From an uncultured Bacteroidota bacterium (lineage in GTDB: Bacteria; Bacteroidota; Bacteroidia; Bacteroidales; P3): a DNA stretch of 56,923 nt. This document shows, in pieces, positions 45,461-53,851 of this stretch. The stretch is from assembly GCA_902796265.1 (NCBI GenBank), contig CADBOG010000037.1, positions 1 to 56,923 on the forward strand. The letters are read 5' to 3'. The position numbers and the translations under genes were made by a program. The stretch's first letter is position 1. Every line of letters starts with the position of its first letter. A model generated the notes under the pieces. It had not been told where the DNA came from and made no database searches. It saw nothing but the letters and a program-made list of their open reading frames with translations.

Positions 45461-45489
45461 TTGTGTTTCAAAAAAACTTTGTACTTTTG
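45461..45489 (+). promoter_or_regulatory. Promoter of the HTH-like gene, nearly leaderless
   Basis: GTTG (45460-45463), 18 bases, TACTTTTG (45482-45489). The ATG at 45500 lies only 10 bases past the -7 element, so the transcript should be leaderless or nearly so. Confidence 0.6.
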
Positions 45490-45499
45490 CAATCTATTT

Positions 45500-46084
45500 A
45501 TGGAGCATTCTGACAACATATATTTGGATAATTTGCGGCGCCTTATATGCGAGGCGGCTGGTTGTGAGGCTAAATCGCCTGCCGACCTTTACACGCTTGT
45601 GGCTTTCATTGAGAACCGCACACGAGAAACAATAGGACTCACTACTGTCAAACGTATGTGGCAATATGGAGGCCTCAGTTCAAAGCCTCGCCAGAGCACT
45701 CTCAACGTGATGGCTCGCTCTATCGGTTACCGCAACTATGACGATTTCTGTGAACATTATGGCGACTGTACACCGTCGAGTGACATCGTGCTTGGCGAAA
45801 GTATAAAAGTGTCCGATTTGAAATCGGGTGACAGATTGATGTTGCGTTGGAATCCGGGCCGTGAGATTGTGGTTGAATGTCTGGGCAACAGCACTTTCCG
45901 TGTACTAAAAAGTGAAGGTAGCAAACTGCATGCCGACGATACCTTCCAAGCTGCCATATTCGCCTTGGGTCACTCGGCCTTGCTCTCCAACGTGATACAC
46001 GAAGACTCCTCGTGGCCGCTCTATGAGATTGGCCAACAAGGTGGTCTGACTCTTATTCGCCAACTCACATCGAGAGGCGAATAA
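45500..46084 (+). CDS. HTH-like Bacteroidota protein of unknown function
   Basis: A 194-residue cytoplasmic protein. The ATG at 45500 (MEHSDNIYLDNLRRL) is chosen over an in-frame start at 45461 that lies in the promoter. The N-terminal 85 residues resemble the small helical domain seen in many Bacteroidota proteins: 'IGLTTVKRMWQYGG', then 'RQSTLNVMARSIGYRNYDDF', where a helix-turn-helix is likely. The C-terminal half is beta-rich (DRLMLRWNPGREIVVECLG ... FRVLKSEGSKL). DNA binding is inferred. It sits 280 bases upstream of the kinase-LRR gene on the same strand but is separated from it by a terminator. Confidence 0.65.
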   Translation: MEHSDNIYLDNLRRLICEAAGCEAKSPADLYTLVAFIENRTRETIGLTTVKRMWQYGGLSSKPRQSTLNVMARSIGYRNYDDFCEHYGDCTPSSDIVLGESIKVSDLKSGDRLMLRWNPGREIVVECLGNSTFRVLKSEGSKLHADDTFQAAIFALGHSALLSNVIHEDSSWPLYEIGQQGGLTLIRQLTSRGE

Positions 46085-46113
46085 TACTTTTATTTATTGT
46101 TTTTTTGAGACTT

Positions 46114-46155
46114 TGGAACGACGCATCCTTGCGACTCGTTCCATTGTCTTTTTTT
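46114..46155 (+). terminator. Terminator of the HTH-like gene
   Basis: GGAACGA (46115-46121) pairs with TCGTTCC (46136-46142), followed by a T-rich run (46146-46155). The remaining bases to 46363 hold no firm gene. A very short frame at 46293-46349 and a Shine-Dalgarno-like AAAGGAGG at 46351-46358 precede the kinase. Confidence 0.7.
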
Positions 46156-46363
46156 ATAAACATTTGTTCACGTCATTATTTTTTCCGACTTTTGCAAAAC
46201 AATATAAGAGAGAGTTTTTTGTAATTGGTTGAATCTGCGGATGTTTTTTGTGCTATATTAATGCAAATCGCTAAATGAATAGCATTTTTTACATGAAAAT
46301 GACTAGAAGACAAGCGGAGAAAGACCGCCTAAATATATTAATGAATAATAAAGGAGGCTCTGT

Positions 46364-48145
46364 ATGCTGAGCGATGGTCCTTCTGGATTGGTGTCGGGTG
46401 GTGCCGGCATCACTGAGCCTTTCTTCTCGTCTTATGAGGAGATTGGTCGTGGGACATGTCATGTGCTGTGGCGTGCACGACGCTTCGGACGTTGGTATGT
46501 CCTCAAAGGAATCAAAGAGGATTTCCGTGGCAATGACATCTACAAGGAGTGGCTCTATAAGGAATACAGCATTGGCGTAAGTCTCGACAATCCTAACATC
46601 GTGCGTGTCGATAGCCTTGAGGACGACAAAGTGGCGGGATTCTGCATTGTGATGGAATGGATTGAGGGCGAGACCCTTGACAAATGGAAGAACGGAAAGA
46701 GTAATGCCGAACGGCGACGTGTCTTCAACCAGCTGCTCGATGCTGTCGATTATCTTCACAGGCATGGTATATACCACCACGACATAAAGCCTTCCAACAT
46801 TATGGTCACGCCCGACGGACGTGTGAAGCTTTTAGACTTCGGACTTAGTGATGGCCCTCAGTATGCTTCGTTCAAGCAGGCGTCTGGAACTGAAAACTAT
46901 GCCTCACCTGAGCAACGCGAAGGAAGAGAGTCTGACCATCGTGCCGATATCTATTCTTTGGGTCGAATTGTGGAGTTTCTTTTCGCTCGCCGCTATCCGT
47001 TTGCTGTGCGTCGAGCCACACGTGTCGATGTCAGTCGACGGCCCCAGTCGGTGGCAGCGCTCCGCAAATTGTTGGTGCCAGTATGGCCAGCATGGGTGTT
47101 GGCAGGATTGCTTATGGCAATACTAGTGGTAACGGTGTTGCAACCGTCTCCTAGACGCTTTGCCATAGAGCTGGAGAGTGGACAGACAGTATGGATGTGT
47201 GAGGTGAGCAGAGTGCCACAAAGACAGGTGGCGGTCGTGCCTCCAACTTCAGCGGATATGAAACCATGGCCAGAGGAAATGGCTAAACCACAGGGCGATA
47301 TGTTGATTCCTGCCACTATTCGCCATTTGGGTTTGGAATGGACTGTGGTTGGTGTTGACGACAATGCCTTCAAGGACATTTATGAGCTGACATCGGTGAG
47401 GTTTCCTGAAACTCTTCTTAGCATTGGTCAGGCAGCTTTTCTCGGTTGCATAGGTCTACGCGACACTCTTATTATCCCTTATGGTTTGCGGAGCATCGGC
47501 TCGATGGCTTTTAATGACTGTTCGGGCCTCACCACCCTTATATGGAAAGCCCGAAACTGTCAGGGGAGCCAACATGACACAACGCTGAGATACAGCTATT
47601 TCTACCGATGCATGGGGCTGTCCGACATCATTATCGACACAGGGGTGGAACAATTGCCTGTCGAATTTATAAGCAATGTGTCGGGTGTGAAGCGGTTAGA
47701 GTTCAAGAGCGCAACACGCACTGCTATCATAAATCTTGCTGCAAGGAATCCTCAGATGCGTCATTTGGTGCTGCCACCACAGATGAAAGAGATATGTCAC
47801 GGAGCATTCTACGAAACAGGTATTGACACTCTTATGTTGCCCGACAGTCTTGAGATTGTGGGTGATTATGGCTTCGCCTACAGCAAAAACCTGCGTGTGG
47901 TGTATATGGGAGAGAAGGTGCGGAAAGTGGGCAGCTACAGCTTCACTGAATGTTCGCAACTTCAGGAGGTGATATTGTCGGCTCCGGTACCGCCCGATGT
48001 GAAGTACACTACTTTCTATCAACTCCCATCGACAGCTGTGCTGCGTGTCCCTGCTGAAAGCGTACAAACCTACCGTGATCACCCGATATGGGGTCAGTTC
48101 CCATCGATAGAACCCATTGTTACCTCTCCAGAAGAGAAAAGGTAG
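46364..48145 (+). CDS. Transmembrane Ser/Thr kinase with extracytoplasmic BspA-type LRR domain
   Basis: A 593-residue protein. The cytoplasmic N-terminal kinase (about 20-225) has a Gly loop (EEIGRGTCHVLWRA), the ATP-binding Lys48 in YVLKGIK, a catalytic loop YHHDIKPSNIMV (Asp140, with HHD in place of HRD), DFG at 158-160 and the 'ASPEQ' segment in place of APE; all key residues are present. A single membrane segment (WPAWVLAGLLMAILVVTVLQ, about 241-261) leads to an outer domain with five to six LRR_5 units of the BspA kind (about 325-560: 'SVRFPETLLSIGQAAFLGC', 'DTLIIPYGLRSIGSMAFNDC', 'DTLMLPDSLEIVGDYGFAY'). By analogy with PASTA kinases the outer domain may be a sensor. The start has a strong Shine-Dalgarno (AAAGGAGG, 6 bases before the ATG), unusual in this window. 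The stop codon falls in a 24-bp direct repeat. Confidence 0.85.
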   Translation: MLSDGPSGLVSGGAGITEPFFSSYEEIGRGTCHVLWRARRFGRWYVLKGIKEDFRGNDIYKEWLYKEYSIGVSLDNPNIVRVDSLEDDKVAGFCIVMEWIEGETLDKWKNGKSNAERRRVFNQLLDAVDYLHRHGIYHHDIKPSNIMVTPDGRVKLLDFGLSDGPQYASFKQASGTENYASPEQREGRESDHRADIYSLGRIVEFLFARRYPFAVRRATRVDVSRRPQSVAALRKLLVPVWPAWVLAGLLMAILVVTVLQPSPRRFAIELESGQTVWMCEVSRVPQRQVAVVPPTSADMKPWPEEMAKPQGDMLIPATIRHLGLEWTVVGVDDNAFKDIYELTSVRFPETLLSIGQAAFLGCIGLRDTLIIPYGLRSIGSMAFNDCSGLTTLIWKARNCQGSQHDTTLRYSYFYRCMGLSDIIIDTGVEQLPVEFISNVSGVKRLEFKSATRTAIINLAARNPQMRHLVLPPQMKEICHGAFYETGIDTLMLPDSLEIVGDYGFAYSKNLRVVYMGEKVRKVGSYSFTECSQLQEVILSAPVPPDVKYTTFYQLPSTAVLRVPAESVQTYRDHPIWGQFPSIEPIVTSPEEKR

Positions 48146-48189
48146 GCGAATAGGGGAGAGAAAAAGTAGGCGAATAGGGGAGAGAACGA
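48132..48189. repeat. 24-bp direct repeat at the kinase stop codon
   Basis: GTAGGCGAATAGGGGAGAGA occurs at 48142 and again at 48166 (period 24), with a partial copy before. The first copy supplies the kinase TAG stop. Confidence 0.8.
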
Positions 48190-48200
48190 AGGATGTCGAT

Positions 48201-49196
48201 TTATGCTGGAATAAGTTTGTTCCGCATGGCAACCCATACATTATTAATATAGAAGCGGCGGAACATTGACTGGCCGTATAGGGCTCGATACTTGCGACCG
48301 TAACGGATGTACTTCCAGCTGCGACGGGCAACACGAACTATGGCAAGTCGGTGTCGCTCGGGACATTGCATGTAGAGCAAATCGAAATCGTCGGCAACGA
48401 GTGTGTCGGGTACTTGACAAGGGAAATCCGTGCCGAACAACCTGTTGCAATATAATGTCATGAGTTCAATAAACAGGTCGACATCGGTGCCACTCTTGAT
48501 TTTGCGAAGAGCCTCAAGGTCGAAGTCGCCACTTCGCAGAAGTATGCACCAGTCAATCAGGTCGCGAAGCCTTATGGGATTATGGAAGAAGACGGCATGA
48601 TGTTCCATGTGCTTGGCAAGGAAGAAAAGATGCTGGTAAAGGGGCAGGGCGTAGGTGGCAGTTTCTGGATGGATTGGGACGTTGAGCCACTTGGGGTCGT
48701 CGTTGTGGTATAGCAGATAGGAATGACATTCGAAATCAACATCATGGAAGATGAAGCTGATGTGTCGAGGGTCTTTGCGGTCGACTTCGATACCGAGCGA
48801 CTCGAGTCTCCGTGCAATGCTCTCTGTGTCCGAACCGGTGTAGAGGTCGTTGTCGCCACATTCGCGATGCAAAGGGTTGGGATATTGGCGAGCTATTGCT
48901 GAACCTTTGACGACAACTGTTGGTAATCCAAGCGGTTGCATCACCTCATCCTGAAATGCCACAAGCGCTTGATGGCGAAGTGTGTTGTCTCGCTCGATGG
49001 TTTGTGTCATCGACAAGAAATGGAACAGCACGCTGCGTGAAGGGCGTTGCTCCTTGGTCAGCATCAACAGGGCATCGTAAAGCAAGGCCGTCACAGCCTG
49101 CCGACGCGACTCCTCAAAAAGTTGCTTCCAGTCGTCGGCAGAAAGAACCTTTTCGTCATTCAGCGGATTGTCGCCGCCAAAAAGGCTGAAAGCCAT
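48201..49196 (-). CDS. Nucleotidyltransferase-fold protein (NTP_transf_5-like)
   Basis: A protein of about 331 residues. The core motif VVVKGSAIARQYPNPLHRECGDNDLY matches the 'uncharacterised nucleotidyltransferase' family (PF14907), in which a GS...D-x-D arrangement binds metal; here the acidic pair is DND. The substrate is unknown; relatives occur in polysaccharide and peptide-modification clusters. The ATG at 49196 shares its A with the TGA of the upstream glycosyltransferase (TGATG), so translation is probably coupled. A longer start at 49226 (10 more residues) is possible. With the glycosyltransferase it forms a two-gene surface-glycan-like unit. Confidence 0.75.
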   Translation of the reverse strand: MAFSLFGGDNPLNDEKVLSADDWKQLFEESRRQAVTALLYDALLMLTKEQRPSRSVLFHFLSMTQTIERDNTLRHQALVAFQDEVMQPLGLPTVVVKGSAIARQYPNPLHRECGDNDLYTGSDTESIARRLESLGIEVDRKDPRHISFIFHDVDFECHSYLLYHNDDPKWLNVPIHPETATYALPLYQHLFFLAKHMEHHAVFFHNPIRLRDLIDWCILLRSGDFDLEALRKIKSGTDVDLFIELMTLYCNRLFGTDFPCQVPDTLVADDFDLLYMQCPERHRLAIVRVARRSWKYIRYGRKYRALYGQSMFRRFYINNVWVAMRNKLIPA

Positions 49197-50179
49197 CAAT
49201 CGTGTGAGGGTCGTAAGATGCGGCATACAAATGATAAAAGAGAGTGAATGACAATGTTTTTCAGCAGACGTTCCTTGATGTTGCGAGGAATGAAAGTGTC
49301 TTGTATGATGGTTTTGTAGAATAGTTCCCTATATAATGCGGTCGGGACACCTTTGACGGCAAGAACCCTCATGTAGACATAACTGTAGCGATGGTAGAGA
49401 TCCTCGATGTGAGGCAAATCCGCATGCCGTGCCTTGAACTGCGACAGATGGGAAAAAAACAACTGGATAAAGGGCATGAAGGTTGCCGATTTGTCTTTCG
49501 ACCATGCTCCTGCTGTCACTGACGGCGAATCGGTATGACGGATATAAAGAGAGCAATCATCGGCAGAAACAATGTTTTTTGCCTTTTCCAGCAGCTGAAG
49601 CACAAATATCGAATCCTCTAATATCTCGCAATTCTCTATATAACGGATGTCTGGGTTATTCATCAGAAACTCGCGACTAATCCAATAGGTGGTATGGTCG
49701 AGGCAATGGCTGCGAGGGATGAGAATGTCCGAAAGGCGTGATGGGTGATGGGTGATGGGTGATGGATGTTTGGTGACGTGCTGTTTGCCGTCGACCATTG
49801 GGCCGATATGTAGAAGCTCTACATTGTTGTCCAGCTCTTTAAGCTTCGGCCACCATAGGTTCATCAGTTCTGTGTCTATCTCATCATCGGCATCGACAAA
49901 CCATACAAAACGTCCTTGGGCAGAGAGCAGGCCCTTGTTGCGAGCAGCTGACGCACCTTGATTCTTGGGGTTGGTGATGAGCTGCACAGTGAGCTTTGAA
50001 TCCTTTGAAGAAAGTTCGGCAACTAAAGACTCTGCTTGCTGGCGTTGGCTGTCGGTCGACCCATCGTCAACAACAACCACTTGCAACTCGTCGCCCAACT
50101 TGGACGCTACAATTGAATGTAGGCAGCGGCCGAGTAGGGCGACGTTGTTGTAATGTGGTATGATTATTGTAAGGATCAT
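49196..50179 (-). CDS. Family 2 glycosyltransferase with an in-frame heptamer repeat
   Basis: A 327-residue GT-A fold glycosyltransferase that transfers a sugar from a nucleotide-sugar donor, probably for a surface glycan. It has the start TIIIPHYNNVALLGRCLHSI, the nucleotide-binding VVVDDGSTD, GASAARNKGL and the DxD motif in VWFVDADDEID. C-terminal to this is helical sequence ending RILRPSHD. Residues about 139-147 (HPSPITHHP) are encoded by four tandem CATCACC heptamers, which look like an insertion in an otherwise ordinary protein. It is co-transcribed with the nucleotidyltransferase gene. Confidence 0.9.
   Translation of the reverse strand: MILTIIIPHYNNVALLGRCLHSIVASKLGDELQVVVVDDGSTDSQRQQAESLVAELSSKDSKLTVQLITNPKNQGASAARNKGLLSAQGRFVWFVDADDEIDTELMNLWWPKLKELDNNVELLHIGPMVDGKQHVTKHPSPITHHPSRLSDILIPRSHCLDHTTYWISREFLMNNPDIRYIENCEILEDSIFVLQLLEKAKNIVSADDCSLYIRHTDSPSVTAGAWSKDKSATFMPFIQLFFSHLSQFKARHADLPHIEDLYHRYSYVYMRVLAVKGVPTALYRELFYKTIIQDTFIPRNIKERLLKNIVIHSLLSFVCRILRPSHD
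49738..49765 (-). repeat. Four GTGATGG heptamers inside the glycosyltransferase gene
   Basis: Perfect tandem copies on the plus strand at 49738, 49745, 49752 and 49759. On the coding strand they read PSPITHH. Gain or loss of one unit would shift the frame. Confidence 0.9.
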
Positions 50180-50230
50180 TATCTATACTGTTCCGAGAAC
50201 GGAGCAAGCTGAAATGAAACCCACAATGCT

Positions 50231-51688
50231 TTACTTCTTCTCAGGGATGGCTTCGAGGGAAGCGAGAAGGAAGTCGTAGAACTTCACGCAGCTGGGGATG
50301 TTGGCACGCTCATCGGGGCTGTGAGGACTGTTCAGCGTGGGGCCGAAGGAAATCATATCCATATCGGGATACTTGCCTCCGAGAAGACCGCACTCGAGAC
50401 CAGCGTGGATAGCCATAACAGCAGGCTCTTTCTTGTAGAGCTTCTTGTAGGTGGCCTTCATGCTCTTAAGCAGCGGGCTTTCCATGTTGGGCTTCCAGCC
50501 AGGATATGCGCCAGAGAGCTGGCATTTGCCGCCTGCAAGTTCAGCGAGGCAAACAAGACGCTCAGCAAGAGCCTCTTTTGCAGTGTCGACAGAAGAACGC
50601 AGCAGAGCGTAGACGACAAATTTCTTGCTGGGAGTTGTTTTGGCAATAGCGAGGTTGAGAGAGGTCTCTACGAGGCCTTCCATATCCTTGCTCATGCGGA
50701 TAACGCCGTTGGGGGCAACCATCATGAGGTTGATGATCTTCTGGGTGCCTTCTTCGTCGATGACGGTGGGGTTCATGCGGACCTTCTCATATTTCATGCA
50801 GAAGTCGGGCTCAACATTGGCGAGTTCTTTCTTCACCCAGCCAGCAACTTTCTCAAACTCCTTGAGGATGCACTCTTCGTGCTCCTTGGGCATAGCGATG
50901 ACAGCCTCAGCGTCGCGCGGGATGGCGTTACGCATGTTGCCGCCCTCAATGCTGATGAGGCGGATGCCGCATTCGGCAACCCAGCGGAGGTGGCGGAAGA
51001 GAAGCTTGTTGGCATTAGCACGGCCGGTGTTGATTTCCATGCCAGAGTGACCGCCCTTGAGACCGCCAATGGTGAGCTTGTAGGCAACCATACCCTTGGG
51101 AGCCTTTTCGGTAGCGTAGGGGATGCTCAAAGCGGCATCTATACCACCAGCGCAGCCTACATAGAGCTCGCCTTCGGTCTCGGAGTCGAGGTTGAGGAGA
51201 TAGTCACCATGCAGTTCGCCAGCCTTGAGTCCGAAAGCGCCAGTCATACCGGTCTCTTCGTCGGTGGTAATGAGAGCCTCGAGAGGACCGTGCTTGATGG
51301 TTTTCGACTCGAAAACAGCCATGATGGCGGCAACACCAAGACCATCATCGGCACCGAGAGTGGTGTCGCATGCATAGACCCAATCGCCAACGATTTTAGT
51401 CTCGATGGGGTCTTTCAGGAAGTCGTGTTTCTTGCCGGCACGAGCCTGGGGCACCATATCCATGTGAGCCTGCAGGACAACGGGGCAGCGGTTTTCCATA
51501 CCCTTGGTGGCGGGCTTGCTCATGATGACGTTGCCAACTTTGTCAACACGGCAGTCGATTTTTTTCTTCTTTGCCCAATCGACGAGGAAGTTGCGGACAG
51601 CCTCTTCGTGCTTTGACGGACGAAGGCAACGGGTCAGGGAGTAGAAATTGCTCCACAATGCTTTCGGTTCAAGATCTTTGATTGTCAT
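50231..51688 (-). CDS. pepD: Aminoacyl-histidine dipeptidase (PepD, M20 family)
   Basis: A 485-residue cytosolic metallo-dipeptidase of the M20C group (PepD, also named Xaa-His dipeptidase). The metal and catalytic residues are visible: His in VVLQAHMDMVP, bridging Asp in TLGADDGLG, the Glu pair in TTDEETGMTG, Asp in LLNLDSETEG and the C-terminal His in LNSPHSPDER. The length fits the family. It has its own consensus promoter (51736-51766), back to back with the palindrome array of the 51949 ATPase gene. Confidence 0.95.
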   Translation of the reverse strand: MTIKDLEPKALWSNFYSLTRCLRPSKHEEAVRNFLVDWAKKKKIDCRVDKVGNVIMSKPATKGMENRCPVVLQAHMDMVPQARAGKKHDFLKDPIETKIVGDWVYACDTTLGADDGLGVAAIMAVFESKTIKHGPLEALITTDEETGMTGAFGLKAGELHGDYLLNLDSETEGELYVGCAGGIDAALSIPYATEKAPKGMVAYKLTIGGLKGGHSGMEINTGRANANKLLFRHLRWVAECGIRLISIEGGNMRNAIPRDAEAVIAMPKEHEECILKEFEKVAGWVKKELANVEPDFCMKYEKVRMNPTVIDEEGTQKIINLMMVAPNGVIRMSKDMEGLVETSLNLAIAKTTPSKKFVVYALLRSSVDTAKEALAERLVCLAELAGGKCQLSGAYPGWKPNMESPLLKSMKATYKKLYKKEPAVMAIHAGLECGLLGGKYPDMDMISFGPTLNSPHSPDERANIPSCVKFYDFLLASLEAIPEKK

Positions 51689-51735
51689 AATGTTATATTA
51701 TAAATTAATGATTTCAATACTTATCTCAGAGAAAA

Positions 51736-51766
51736 CAAAGGTACATTTTTTTTTCGAATTGGCAAA
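51736..51766 (-). promoter_or_regulatory. Consensus promoter of pepD
   Basis: On the minus strand TTTG (51763-51766), exactly 19 bases, TACCTTTG (51736-51743). The ATG is at 51688. Confidence 0.8.
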
Positions 51767-51785
51767 TATTTTTTTTAAAGATAAA

Positions 51786-51941
51786 ATATTTTCTGCGGAA
51801 TGATGACATTTTTGCATCAATTCCGCGAAAAATATTGTATATTTTCCGCTGAATAATGCTGTTTTTGCATCAATTCCGCGAAAAATAATGTGGATTTTTC
51901 GCGGAATAATGTATTTTTTGTATCTTTGCAGCGAAAAATAA
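51786..51941 (+). promoter_or_regulatory. Three 53-bp hairpin units, the last carrying the ATPase promoter
   Basis: Each unit is an inverted repeat of a TATTTTTCGCGGAAT-like arm and its complement around a TTTTTGC box. The boxes end at 51814, 51867 and 51920, exactly 53 bases apart. Units 1 and 2 share TTTTTGCATCAATTCCGCG. In unit 3 the centre is replaced by ATTTTTTGTATCTTTGCA (51913-51930), the promoter with -7 TATCTTTG at 51921-51928; the predicted -33 falls in the left palindrome arm. The ATG is at 51949. Confidence 0.85.
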
Positions 51942-51948
51942 TTGCATT

Positions 51949-53343
51949 ATGATTGGAAGAATCTTTGAACAACAGGAACTTATGCGTATTAGTAATTCTG
52001 AAGAATCAGAATTTGTAATGATTTACGGAAGGCGACGTGTTGGTAAGACTTATCTTGTTCGCGAATTCTTCGATGACAAGTTCACTTTTTCTTGCACAGG
52101 CATCGCAAAAGGCGACAAAGCGGAGCAATTGGCGAATTTTCGCTCTGATCTCGACCGTTATACCAATGAGACGCATCCTATACTGAAGTCTTGGTTTGAA
52201 GCTTTCAATTCGCTCCGTTCGATTGTGGAGAAATCCAAAAGGAAACGCAAGGTCATCTTCCTTGACGAAGTCCCTTGGATGCACACGCAGAAGTCTGATT
52301 TCTTGAAAGCTGTGGAGCATTTTTGGAACGCCTTCGCCTGCCCTCGTCATGATGTGGTATTAATCGTCTGCGGGTCGTCAGCATCTTGGATGGTGAAAAA
52401 AATGGTCAATGACAAAGGAGGTCTCCACAACCGGATAACTCTGCCGCTCAAGATTCTCCCCTTTACCCTCAACGAGACACGCGAATATCTTGTTTCACGC
52501 AAGATACGTTGGGATGAAAAGACAATAGCTGAATGCTATATGGCACTCGGAGGCATCCCTTATTATCTGAAAATGCTCGACAGAAGGCTGAGCCTGGCAC
52601 AAAACATGGACAGAATGTTCTTCAGCAGTAAGGCTCTTCTTGGCAACGAGTTCGACAACCTTTATGCTTCACTTTTCAAGGATTCGCAGCAGTATGTGAA
52701 AATAGTCGAAATCCTGTCGAAGAAAAAGGTTGGGTTCACGCGCGACGAGATTATCAAAAAAGGAAAATTCAAGGATGGGGGCAACGTCAGCGAGAAGCTC
52801 GATGACCTGGTGGAATGTGGATTCGTAAGAAAATATGATTCTAGGGGTAAGGTTGGAATGCTTTTCCAGCTGAGCGATTTCTTCACAATGTTCTATTATC
52901 AGTTCGTGAAGAAGGGCTCGTTTGGCGACGAAGACTATTGGATGCATACCCAAGGTACTGCGGCTTACAACACATGGAAAGGGCTCTCGTTCGAGAGGCT
53001 CTGTTTCGCTCATTTGCAGCAGATGAAGCATGCACTCGGTGTTGACGGAGTTCTCACAAAAGCCTTTGCATACTATAGCGACAAAACACAGATTGACATG
53101 ATTTTGGAACGCAACGACCGCAATGTGAACATCATCGAGATGAAGTATTGCGACGGGTCATACACTTTGACCGCAAAGGAGGTCGAAAAAATGAAAACAC
53201 GCAAAGATATCGTAAGCAAACTGTACAGAAAACGTATGGCTTTCAGCATTGTTATGGTTACGACCGAAGGTGTAGTACAGAACCAATACTCTTCGGAAAT
53301 GATTCAGCGAACTGTTAGATTGAACGACTTATTTAAAGATTGA
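51949..53343 (+). CDS. AAA+ ATPase with DUF234 and PD-(D/E)xK nuclease-like C-terminus
   Basis: A 464-residue protein of the ATPase_2 (PF01637) plus DUF234 (PF03008) architecture. Walker A is YGRRRVGKTYLV (about 26-37), Walker B is KVIFLDEVPWMH (about 102-113) and the sensor is LIVCGSSASWM. A winged-helix follows (about 255-300). The C-terminal part has the full nuclease signature: Asp in TQIDMILER and, 13 residues on, Glu-x-Lys in NIIEMKYC. So, unlike the DUF4143-type ATPase at 44219, the nuclease site looks intact. The function of the family is unknown. The leader is very short and lacks a Shine-Dalgarno sequence. Expression starts from the last unit of a hairpin array. Confidence 0.9.
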   Translation: MIGRIFEQQELMRISNSEESEFVMIYGRRRVGKTYLVREFFDDKFTFSCTGIAKGDKAEQLANFRSDLDRYTNETHPILKSWFEAFNSLRSIVEKSKRKRKVIFLDEVPWMHTQKSDFLKAVEHFWNAFACPRHDVVLIVCGSSASWMVKKMVNDKGGLHNRITLPLKILPFTLNETREYLVSRKIRWDEKTIAECYMALGGIPYYLKMLDRRLSLAQNMDRMFFSSKALLGNEFDNLYASLFKDSQQYVKIVEILSKKKVGFTRDEIIKKGKFKDGGNVSEKLDDLVECGFVRKYDSRGKVGMLFQLSDFFTMFYYQFVKKGSFGDEDYWMHTQGTAAYNTWKGLSFERLCFAHLQQMKHALGVDGVLTKAFAYYSDKTQIDMILERNDRNVNIIEMKYCDGSYTLTAKEVEKMKTRKDIVSKLYRKRMAFSIVMVTTEGVVQNQYSSEMIQRTVRLNDLFKD

Positions 53344-53345
53344 AA

Positions 53346-53840
53346 ATGAAAGATTTTGCAGCAATAGATTTTGAAACCGCTAATGGTTGTCGCTCCAGCG
53401 TGTGCAGCGTGGGTGTGGTCATTGTACGTGATGGTGAGATGACCGACAGCTTTTATAGCCTTATCAAGCCCGAACCGAACTACTACAACTACTACTGTCA
53501 GCGTGTGCATGGATTGGGACCAAAAGATACCGATAGGGCAGAAGTGTTTCCACGTGTGTGGGCGAGGGTTGCACCCATGATTGAGGGTCTTCCTCTGGTG
53601 GCACACAACAAGATGTTCGACGAGGGTTGTCTGCGGGCTGTGATGAAGGTCTATCGGATGGATTGGCCCGACTATAGGTTTTATTGCACACTCCAGGCTT
53701 CGCGAAAGCTGCTTCCCGACCTAGAGAACCATCAGCTGCATACGGTCTCTGCCGCTTGCGGCTACGACCTTACCCATCATCATAATGCCTTAGCTGATGC
53801 CGAAGCTTGTGCGGCAATAGCTATAAGGCTCGGAATGTAA
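53346..53840 (+). CDS. DnaQ-like 3'-5' exonuclease (DEDDh)
   Basis: A 164-residue exonuclease-domain protein. The ATG at 53346, two bases after the ATPase stop, is chosen over an in-frame TTG at 53340. The DEDDh residues are present: DFE in AAIDFETANG, Asp in AHNKMFDEGCL, and His-x4-Asp in HHNALADAEA. It is the short, stand-alone exonuclease type seen as DnaQ-like proofreading or RNase T-like enzymes; substrate (DNA or RNA) is not shown. It is probably co-transcribed with the upstream ATPase. Confidence 0.88.
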   Translation: MKDFAAIDFETANGCRSSVCSVGVVIVRDGEMTDSFYSLIKPEPNYYNYYCQRVHGLGPKDTDRAEVFPRVWARVAPMIEGLPLVAHNKMFDEGCLRAVMKVYRMDWPDYRFYCTLQASRKLLPDLENHQLHTVSAACGYDLTHHHNALADAEACAAIAIRLGM

Positions 53841-53851
53841 AGAAAAGGCTT

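Noticed and set aside
46293-46349. Small frame (about 18 codons, starting MKMTRRQAEK) before the kinase
   Set aside because: Too short, with no ribosome-binding site and no family resemblance. It could be a leader peptide but nothing supports that.
50321-51616. Open frame of 431 codons opposite pepD
   Set aside because: Antisense shadow; pepD carries all metal ligands and its own promoter.
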